Of a DNA stretch of 64,000 bases, positions 54,617 through 64,000 are shown one piece after another (the first letter of the stretch is position 1; each line of letters opens with the position of its first letter). This DNA comes from Volvox africanus (Eukaryota; Chlorophyta; Chlorophyceae; Chlamydomonadales; Volvocaceae). Both the position numbers and the translations under genes were made by a program. Location: positions 2,713,501 through 2,777,500 of the forward strand of contig BSDZ01000005.1 in assembly GCA_030268105.1 (NCBI GenBank), written 5' to 3'. The notes beneath the pieces are model-generated. The model made no database searches, was not told where the DNA came from, and saw only the letters and a list, made by a program, of their open reading frames with translations.

Positions 54617-57600
54617 ATGGGCTTCATAGGAATGATATTTGGAGTTCTTCTGGCATTTCTATTGACAGCCTCGTTCGTCTATGTACTCCGTGACAGGTGA
54701 ACGACGGTTCAGTATGGACTGTATGAAACGTCCTTGTATTATGTCTTATATTTTAATGCATCCAACCAAGGGTTGTCGATGTTTTCAATTATAAGGGACG
54801 GATTAGGCTAGGGGAGCCCCAATTAGCCGGGGCAACATCCATGGCCCGTTCAGATATCGAAAGCGGATGTAAGCGGATTCGTGGCAAATACTTAAAATTT
54901 CTAATAAATCTGGTCCATGCAGGCAGGGGGAGGCCCCTCAGCACTACCACCCTGCAGCAAACGGGTTGTGCATCTACCTGCACCTACACCGGCCCCAGAG
55001 ATAAATTCTCCCGTTATATAGAACTTCAAATCGCCTTCCATGCTATTAGTTCTACCCCAGTCATTCCTAACGGTAGTTGCCATGTCCCTCCCCACTGGCC
55101 TGCTCTTGATCACCTGTTTTGGCTATCATCATTGGCCCCGCAGCCGTCGTTTTAAATCCGCTGAACCCATTTTCCACAACATAGATTGTTCGATTTGGCG
55201 GCTCGCAGCGCCGGCGTGTCGGAATATGGCGCAGAGCAGCTGACCTGGTGCGGCTGCAGGCGATTACGGCTTGTCCTGCGGAAGGTAAGGAATAGCACAG
55301 CGCCATTAAGGTTCCAAACGATCCCCTTCATCACCCCCCAGTAGCGCTTTTGTAGCCCCACGCATAGGCCTTTCCGGATTTTCCACTTGTATGTCAATTT
55401 CCCACTCCCCGCGACCATACGAGATGTTCACGAGTATGTCTTTCGCAGGGCCCCGTAAGATGTATTCAACTGGAGTACATCAAACTGCAGATGCCGGCTG
55501 CTGGCCAGAGTGTCACCCATGCGTGGTGGCTAATACTGCGGCTGGTTCTGGCGGTGGCTGTCGGAAGACGTTGGGCAAAGCCTGGTGTTCGACCTTTATT
55601 AGTGCTGCAGCTTCAGGTGCATAGGGGAAAAGGGACCGGGTAGAGTGGTTTCACCTTTGCTTAGCATATTATCGAACGTGCGTCGACTCTCTGTAAGGGG
55701 CTAAGGTTCCCGTTCGGTGAACCCTCCTTCCGGAGCTAGGAGATTGGCTCAGGTCGGGTGGTAAGGGGGAGCAGTTGATGGTGCTTGAATTGTTGACCTC
55801 GTTAAGTCATAATTATCGGGCAGGCCACGTAGAGGGAGATAAGAGTGGAGAGCTGGACGTCCATGGGGTCCAAGGCAAGGGTGAAATGGGTGAAAATAGC
55901 CATGGAGTGTTGGCCTCTCCGTTTGTTCATAGCGTACCCAGCCGTGTAAATGCCGGCCCAGTGATCTGCTGATTTACCAGAGGTTCCTCCTGGCCTGACG
56001 GATTGGGCCGCATTCCGCCCTGCAGGGTCTTGAGCTGGAGATCCGGACAAAGAAGCCTCGTGCGGAGTCCATCGGAGTTGAGGTCGCGGAGGTGGGAAGC
56101 TGGTCCGCATCGGAAGGCAACAGCAGCGGTCAGGGGCCAACTCCCCGGAACTCAGGAGACGGCAGCGGCGATGCTGACGATAGCGACCGCCGCACGGGTG
56201 ATAGCAGACTATGCCTTCTGCGCCCCAGCCGTGGTGGCAGCAGCGGCCCCATTTCTTTGCCAGTGCCGCTGCTGAGGCTGCTACCGTTGGTGCGAGTGGA
56301 GCTGAAAGAAGGACATGTCCGAGCTCAGGTTGCAGATAAACCACATGTCAAAGGCGGCGAGGTTGGTATAGCGCATTTCAGCTGTTGACTACCTTAACTA
56401 TGTGCGTAGAATTTGCATATGTCCCCTTCACCGCAAATGGGGTGTATGGTGTTATTATTTTAGATCATATGGCGTATCGCTTGACGTCAATATCCAATCC
56501 CTCTCCCAGGACATGTGATAGCAACAGAGAGTCTCATTTCAGAGCATCTTAATGTCCGTAATCCTGCACGCCTGACTATCATGCACGGTGTCCATGACGC
56601 TGCCCTGCTTACCTGTCCTCGCAGGATGCCGGTGTTGCTGCCCGGCTTGAGGATGCGGCTCCCACACTACCAATGTGGGAGGCCCGTCTGTCGGCGGTCG
56701 TAGTAGCTGCGTCTAACCGGCGTAACATTGATGGCGACAATGGCCCTGATGACCTTGGACAAGGGAACAGTGACCATGGTGATGGCGGCGGCGGTGCCAG
56801 CGGTAGTGACAAACAGGCTAGGTTGCCGGGCGACGGTAATGGACGCGTAAGTGATTCCTCCCAAGAACGCCAATTCCCGGCAGGACACGGTAGTGGCAGC
56901 GTGAAGCGGCCAGTGGCGGTAGTGACCGCAGCTGAAGCGGTGCTGGCTGGGGCCCCCGCGGAGGATAGTCCTGCAGGAGGGATAACAGATTCGACGGCCA
57001 AGCTGCAGCAGCCCCAGACGCAAAAATCTTGTCAGGTCACCTCGTTGGCAGTGAGCTTGACTGGAATGGAGGTCATATTGAGGCGGCCGCAAGCTCTCAC
57101 TGCTGCGACTTGGACAGCATCCGCTATCCCTGGCATAGCTGCGTCCGCGTCTGCAGCACCGATGGCAACCCATGTCCCGGCTTCGAAAGCGGCGGCTTCC
57201 GAGGGTTTGCTGATCACGGGGCGCTGCGGTGGGCTGTCACTCACTGCGACCTTCGGAGGGTGCAATAGGTGAGTGTTTCAATCCCACCACTAATCGCATT
57301 GTGGTATGTCGCGTGCCTGCGACGGTTGCCTCACGTCTTATCAAGGTGTGTTTGCTAGTGGTTCTGTCCACTCGCACCCACTATATGCACCATTTAAATC
57401 CGGAGTTAGCTTTCCTCTCCAAGAGTGGCTCGCAATGCGGTTGCACTACCCACCGCCTATTAAAGCAATTATGTGCGAGCTTTGAGTCTCTCTGACTGGC
57501 TTGTCCATCCGCTGAAAACGTGGGTGTCTGCTCAACCCTGCAGAGCGGGTTACAATTCTGCAGCGCTTGGGGCAGTGGCGGTTGACGTCAAGGAGGTCCA

Positions 57601-60600
57601 CGTGGACTGTCGTGCCGCCGCCAAAATTATGGGCAGCTGTTCTAGCAGCCGCACAGGCGCCGGTACTAGCGATGGCGGCGAAATGCCAAACGCAACTGCC
57701 GCGGCGGCTGCGGCCGTTGCCGAGGCCGTGGCGGCTTGTCCGCTGGTCGCGACGTTGGTAGCGTTGCTTACTGCAGCCGCCTCCACCAGCGGTTGCTCGC
57801 CATCACACAAACGGATTTGGAGCAGCAAGGCTGGGTCGCAATTCAAGAAGCCAAAGCAGCAGCACCAGCAGGACCGGAGGCCAGTGACCAGTTGCGCATT
57901 GGATCTGGAGTTTGATGAATACTTGGGGCAAGGGGTTGCGGAGCGGATTCGCAAGCTGGGCCTGCCGGAGAAGGTTAGGACTCGCGTGCGTACCATGTGA
58001 GCGATGATCTCCTTTGATAAGGAGATCTCCTTTGCGTATGTTGCACATGTTGGGGACAGAGATTTGAAACTGACATGCTGATGCACTTGGTATCGTGGCA
58101 CTACAGCTGCCCTGTAGCCGACCTCGTGTGAACACTTGACAGCTGCCAAGATTTTTCTGTGCCCTTCCATTCCTCAATCTACTGCTGTCACCAGATGTCC
58201 TTGAGACTTGCTGGCGTGCGAGCGGTTGCCGGAGTCATCACCATGAGGCCGCATGCCACGGGGCACATGGATAATATCTCACAGCCCCCTGCTAACACCG
58301 CCGCGACATTACAGCTCATTTTAGGCGCCAGCAGCGTCGACGTCGCAAAGGCTGTCGAACCCAGTGGCACTGTGGGCATGGACAAGCCGTCCTATCCGGC
58401 AGGCCCAATGGACCGCTTACAAATGTCTGTACAGCTCGGGCCCGTGGCGGCGCTGGCCTCCGCCGGCGGCCCTGCCGCTTCTGCCGCGGCGGCGCCGCTG
58501 TATTTTGGCATGCAAAATCTTCATGTGCGAGCTCAAGGTATTGCGCCAGCGGGGGCGCAACCGGCGCCGGTGCCCTCAAGTTGCAGCAATAGCGACGGCG
58601 TGCCAACAGGTCTGCGGTACAGCTTGACCTTCGACGTGGACATGCCGGCTACCGTACTGCAGATACGGCCACAAATGCTTCTGCCAAAGGCCACGAAGTG
58701 GGATGCTGATGGCATTGGAGTGGGAACGTATGTAGACGCGTCGCCGCCATCGCCGTCACCGGTGCAGCCCACGTGTTACAGTCTGTTGCTTCGCGGTGTA
58801 ATGGCAAAAGCCAGCTACGGCTTTCCTGCGGCTCAAGCAGATTCTATGCAAAACAAGGCCGTTGGTGGCTCACAAGGTTCCGACTCAGCGGGTTTCTTGT
58901 CCCCCCGTTTGCAGCTCCGTCGTCAGATGCACCTAAAGGGGGATTCAAAGTCTGTGCAAGAGCTGGCGGCGGCGGCCATTTCCGCGGCGGCCGCATCCTC
59001 CTCTGCGGCGCCAGGTTCAGCTGGCGGTGACGGCAGCGCAACGGTGCTGCAGCAGACGGCGCACCTTCAGGCAGTACCCGAGGCATTGGAGTCGTTCGGG
59101 TCATCCGTACGGACGCACGAGAGCCTCAACGCGCCCATGACGTCCCTTCCGGATGGCACGGCAGCAGGAGGAGACCCTTGGGGAGCCCCTGCTATACCCA
59201 TCGAGGCTACCATCCAACAGGCACCTTTGTTTGACGCATCCGCTCAAGCAGCAATGTCTGCTGGAAAAACAGGAACAGCACCAGAGGCGGCACCAGCGGC
59301 GCCACCAGAGATTACGTCTTGCAGGAGCCTCGTGGGATTGGAGCTGCCATCGCTCGGTGACGGGCAGTTTCTACCGGGCGTCTACGCCGCCGTTGTGGCC
59401 CCTATGGTGCAGGATATCCGAGGTGCAGCTGGAGGTCCACCGCCACAGCCTCCGCTCCCTATTCCAACCGGTTCCGCGGCGCCGACAGTTTTGGACGCTT
59501 CACAGGAAGCCGCCCGTCAAGGCCCAAACTCTCGGCCTGCTATACAAGCTGCGTCAACGGGCATGAGGCCGGCCAGTGCTACCGCAGCGATGTCTGTAGT
59601 CCTTTCGCTACAGGGACTAGAGCTGTACGGCAGCTGCAGCGCCGCGGCATCTGAACCCGTGTCTGCTTCAAGGCCAGCCGCCGGGCATGTGGCGGGCAAA
59701 CGGTACGATATCTTACAACTGCAGCGTACAATACTTCATTCGGCGCTGGTTGTACCTGCAGCGGAGGCAGCCACAGCGGTAACTTCTGCAATCCAGGCCC
59801 AGCGCGACGTACTGGTCTCACAGCAGGGCGCACAAGTGATTGGCCCGGAGGCTGTAGCTGTTTCCGATGTGGCTATAGCGATGGGCCGCCTTGATATTGT
59901 ACTTGATCCCTTGCATCTTACAATGATGTTGAGGCTAGCTGGCCATGCAAAATCGGCAGCAGCAGCAGCCGCACGGATTGCAGAGCTTGTGAGGGCAGCC
60001 GCTGCCGTTCCCGCTGCAGCCGCGACCGTAGCAGCACAGGCAAAGGTGGCAATAGCCGCCGGCGCCGATCGATTAGACTTACAGGAGCATTTACTACAGG
60101 CGGACGAGTTTGCATTTCCTCTCGATATTCTTTCTCCAGAGGCAATACCTGGACTTGAGGGGCCTGGTGCAGCGGCCACGAGGCTGGGCAGCGGGACTGG
60201 TGAAGGCGACGGGGACGCTGGGCAAAAGGGAAAGCGACGCAGTCGTGCCAGGCGGTTGGCCTCTTGGCTTAAGGTCCGAAGCGTGACAGTGGACGCGCCG
60301 GCCGGCATACGTTTGGCACTTCAGTCCAAGATGCCCTTAGATCCCGCGTTCTGCACCCCTCCAGCTGAGCTATTGGCTGCCACCGCCACTGCCGCAGCCG
60401 TCGCGGTGCCGACGACGCTAGAACTAAATCTCACGTCAGTGAGCATGGCGGCATGGCCCGGCGATGCAACTACCGCGTGTGGTGCTACTGCCTCAGACTT
60501 GGCCGTAGCGGAGGCTTCTGCTAAAGGAGTCACTATCACGGTCGTTCGAACATCAGCGGCGATGGCTTTACCGTCCCTGCCGTATCAAGGCGAACGGCAG

Positions 60601-63600
60601 CAGCTGCTCCGAATTGATCGGGTTAAGTTCCTTACCGTGATGCCTGTGGTGACGTCGGCGTCGGCTTTACCCGTCCCATCGTCCAGTGCCCGACCCGACC
60701 CGACGGCGGGGACTGTCCCAACTGTCGCATCTTCACCGTCATCTGGCCCGCGGAAGGGTGATGCAGGCGATTCGGGCGAAGCCGACGGCTCTTCCGCAGC
60801 TGCTAATGCTGCGCGGCGCGACCTTATACGAGTCGAGATGTCCGGGTAAGGCCGAGAAGTCCCTAAAAGCGATACAAACGCACCATTGGAGGTATTCCTG
60901 AGGGCAGTTAGGGCCACAGTTGCATAGCGGTGATTGGGGACAAGGCTCGGTTGAGAAAACACCCGGTGGGAACGGGAGCGTGGGACTGGTGTCTCAGGGC
61001 GCATCTTCACTAAGCACATTTGGACTTAACGGCAACGCTATACCTGACAAGGGCCTTACCCTCAAAATTCAAAGGGGTGGGTCACCAGCACTTCTCTCTC
61101 GACATTCACTCCGTGTAGTAGCTAAGGCCTGTTGGTTCCGTTCTGCATCCTGAACGCGTCCCTCATTACAAGCATGGCACCGGTCAGCATTGTGGCAGCT
61201 TTGCACCTTAGCCCGTAATGACATGCCGGTGAATATGTGGGATCCTTGGCAGCAGGACCAGCGGTCCATGACTGTGACATGGCCTCCGCAATCTCATGTA
61301 TGCAGGACCCGTGGATCGTTCGACGTGGACCTGCTTCTGACGGCTCTGTCTACGGCACAGGCGTTGACCGACATGGCGGCTGTGGTTCAGCATGAGCAGC
61401 GGAGGATGCTGCTGCCGCTATCGTCAGGGGGCGGTGTGGATGCACAGCCGGTGGGGCCTGCAACGCCAGCGCCGCTTCCTTGTGGCAGTGCAGCCTTCCC
61501 CAGGGACAAGGACCGCAGCGCCTCGAGCCACCAGCGACGGCCGCTGATGGAGATTCGGGCGACCGATTCAGAGGTCAACGTGACACTGGGTAGGTTCTGA
61601 GCCTGAATGGAATGAGCGATGTTTGCCGCGATACGACATAGCCTGGAGCGTTTCTGAGGAGCGCGTTGGGACTATACAACAGCGTTGCAGTACGTGGCCT
61701 TAGAATGTGTGCAATTATTGCCGTTTACTTGATTTTTGAGGGTGGTGGGATGGCAGCAGCCCAGCACGCGACTTCAGCTCGCCGCCGCATTCCTGTGAAG
61801 CTAAATGTATCCCTTACTGCTGCTCGCAGTCGCACCCTCCTGGCCCTCTCTTTGCCTTTCCGTCTGCCTCGTTATCCCATCACCTGCTGACCAAAACTGG
61901 GTTAGTTGCTAAGTTCGTTTTTCTGGGAGTTAGTTGAGACAGGCAGATGATGTTTCGGTAGCAGTCCTTTCTTTGTTTCAAATCGCGATGATGTGAATCG
62001 GTTACCCCAGTGGCTGCCCAGCATCACCATGTAAGGAGGATGTCATTCGTTGTGTGTTGCTGCCTGGCATTCGTGCGGTCCTGGTCTGAAGTCACGTCGG
62101 ACGTCTTGCCGCTTGTCCTGATTGGGTCCGCAGGTGCCGCTGAGGTGTTCACGGTGGTGGCCGCGGAGGCGCGGTGCAGCAGTGGCTTAGCATTGGCCGT
62201 CGTGGAGACACTAGCAGTGCGACTTAATGGCAAGAGGTGCGCCTCTCTATATTCCTCTCACCCCCCTTCTCTCTATTTCTCTCTTAATAGCTGAATGCAG
62301 CGCATACTACTCTTTCCATCACGGGACTAGCCATGACCTGAGGGAAAGGTCGGATGTTATTTAATCATCTGCACTGCACATCTGCACATCTGCACTCTCA
62401 TCTGCTTCTTCCCTCTTGTCAGGTTACTTGACGTGGAATACGTCACGGTTGGTGCCGCCGAGCCGCCAACGCCGGCGCAGCCCCCAGCGGATGCTGGCGA
62501 GTCAGTGTTCACAATGACAGCGGGTGCAGAAGCAGCCGGCGTGGCAGCGCCACAGCCGCCGCCACCTTCCTCCGGGATCAAAACCTCCCCGGGAGGATCC
62601 CGCACTGGCAATAGCAGCCGCCACATCAGTCGAGGGTCGGCGGATATGGAAGGTCTTAGTGGCGAGGCCTTACAGTCTGCGGCACCGGTGCAGCAACAGC
62701 AACAGCAACCGTACCGTCGACATCACCGCCGTCACGGTAGCGGTCCCACCGGATCAGGGAACATCCACGCCACGGTGCTGGCGTCGGTGCAGGGTGCAGC
62801 AGCAGCGATGGCACATGTACCACTGTTGCCATCGCCGAGGCCGACAGCAGCGGCGCTGCAGCCATGGACGTCATTGGGACGACCACCAGCGGTCCCCGCA
62901 GCTTATGGAGTGTGCGCCAATGCAGCAGCGACGGCCGCGCCGATGCCGGGTTCGGCCTCAGGTCCCGGAGTAGCAAGCAAGCGCCCTGCTGCGGCGAAGG
63001 TAGGTGGACGCGTTTTGTAAAAATTCCCCGTCAGAATGCACGGCATTTTCAGGATTCATCCCCTGCTGCCTACAGGGAGCGCTGCCACGTGCGGTGTGTG
63101 ACGCCCGGCGGCGTGCGACCCGGGAGCGATTCGGACCGGCTACAGACGGCGATCAAAGCATTCGCGACGGGACGGCGTCGTATGTCGTATCTGTGGACGT
63201 TGCCTTGTACGGCGCGACTTTGACTGTATCGTACGAGGAGTCAGCGGCGCGCGTGTACGTGGTGACGGAGGTGTGGTCCCGGGCCGTAAAGCAGGTGGGT
63301 TCGTGAAGTCGGGTTAGGGTCGGAAAGGGCTGGTTGCGGAGGCAGTAGAATAATGCAGACCCACAGCGCCGGCTGAAGGTCTGCGAACACGCTGTTTGGA
63401 CAAGTCCTCCATGTTGCATCCGGGCATGCAGCGGCAAGGGTTCATCTGAGTCCGTGTTTAAAGCGCGGAAAGCAGGGCCAAGCGAGGAAGTCTGGCAGAT
63501 TCCATCTATCTATCTATCTATCTATATATATATATATCGATAGATATATTGGTGGATGAGATAGTACTTGGATTCCGAAGGCCGGATGGCAGGGCACTGC

Positions 63601-64000
63601 GGAGCAGGCATGGCCGAGGGGCGCGCATCTGAGCAGAGCTAAAATTGCATGATATTGGGATTGGGATTTGCAGCCGGTCTGGGGCTGCATGCTCTCGATG
63701 CGTCGGGCATGCCCGGCTCTATACCGTATACGTACAAGTGCGATTATCATGCATGCAAGGTTATCCAACAGGGCGATTAGCCTCGCTGAAGTTATGGCTG
63801 CCGGCTGAAGCGGCTCGTCCTTCTATTTTCCAACCCGCCTTCTCAGGTTCTCGGCCCACGCATCGCGCGCTTGAAGGAGTCACTCCGAAACCTCAAGTAC
63901 AAGGGCGACCCCGGCAATGGTGTAGTTTCCGCGCACAGATTCCCCACCTCCGACTGCTATAGCAATGAAGCGACGCCTAGACGTGCGGAGGAGGGCGACG
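54617..64000 (+). CDS. Giant bridge-like lipid transfer protein, SABRE/FMP27/BLTP2-like N-terminal part (runs off right edge)
   Basis: Twelve exons with agreeing phases: 54617-54696, 55185-55284, 55449-55616, 56026-56328, 56625-57268, 57544-57973, 58195-60845, 61306-61589, 62134-62236, 62423-62999, 63076-63294 and 63847 to beyond the window; about 1904 aa so far. Residues 3-24 form one hydrophobic segment. LTWCGCRRLRLVLRKGPVRC, IQLEYIKLQM, then RPLLVLQLQGLELEIRTKKP follow the order of the N-terminus of SABRE/FMP27/hobbit (BLTP2) proteins. These are tube-like RBG proteins thought to carry lipids at endoplasmic reticulum-plasma membrane contacts. Later amphipathic strands recur (VRVELKEGHV, VAVDVKEVHVDC, GRLDIVLDPLHLTMML, LRIDRVKFLTVMP, SVDVALYGATLTVSY) between long Ala-, Gly- and Ser-rich inserts, mainly in the 2.65-kb exon. 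The inserts are far longer than in plants. VPS13 or BLTP1 kinship is the alternative. Confidence 0.65.
63500..63549. repeat. (TCTA)n/(TA)n microsatellite
   Basis: TCTA units followed by a TA run and CGATAGATAT, partly self-complementary. It lies in the last visible intron of the lipid-transfer-like gene. Confidence 0.8.

Noticed and set aside
57550..60308. Minus-strand frames of 124-206 codons
   Set aside because: They mirror the Ala-rich plus-strand exons of the lipid-transfer-like gene and have no splice or domain support.

Overview
The window is nuclear DNA of a green alga, most likely a volvocine or other chlamydomonadalean. The signs are genes cut into many short exons by GT-AG introns of roughly 75-1100 nt or more, an algal/plant-type RuvB-like 1, a plastid homogentisate prenyltransferase, a secreted SRCR protein with pherophorin-like Ser-Pro spacers, long Ala-rich low-complexity coding stretches, a short degenerate TTTTAGGG tract (the Chlamydomonas telomere repeat), and TGTAA poly(A)-type signals. 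There is no sign of bacterial operons. All gene models were built by hand from reading frame, splice consensus and intron-phase agreement; none is backed by transcripts.

Layout. 178-4376 (+): 3' part of a WD40-repeat gene, essentially one repeat per exon. 4377-14822: gene-poor, with small tandem repeats, a hairpin, the telomere-like tract (6671-6709), a 0.9-kb minisatellite of an 8-nt unit (about 6942-7845), an orphan zinc-knuckle-like exon (minus, about 10331-10411) and a 437-bp near-identical copy of part of the RuvB-like 1 gene (10790-11226). 14823-17538 (-): homogentisate phytyltransferase (VTE2-type), five exons. 19159-25397 (+): RuvB-like 1 (pontin), 12 exons, 455 aa. 25398-30608: no gene recognised; a probable non-LTR retrotransposon 3' end lies near 27.0-27.5 kb. 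43400 down to at least 30609 (-): secreted protein with a signal peptide, a Ser-Pro-rich stalk and three SRCR domains, its introns full of repeats, including a perfect 605-bp (TAA)n and several hairpins. 43401-48913: mostly repeats, with two fragmentary unidentified minus-strand coding stretches. 48914-52623 (+): type II membrane protein resembling GT23/FUT8-like fucosyltransferases. 54617 to beyond the right edge (+): N-terminal about 1900 residues of a giant protein whose first 130 residues resemble the N-terminus of SABRE/FMP27/BLTP2 bridge-like lipid transfer proteins.

The genes form no obvious pathway. VTE2 and RuvB-like 1 are divergently transcribed from a 1.6-kb spacer. The points most worth following are the phase-symmetric four-exon SRCR module with 25-nt microexons, the exon-per-repeat WD40 gene with uniform 42-codon units, the recent RuvB-like 1 fragment duplication beside another orphan exon, and the hyper-expanded (TAA)n tract inside an intron.
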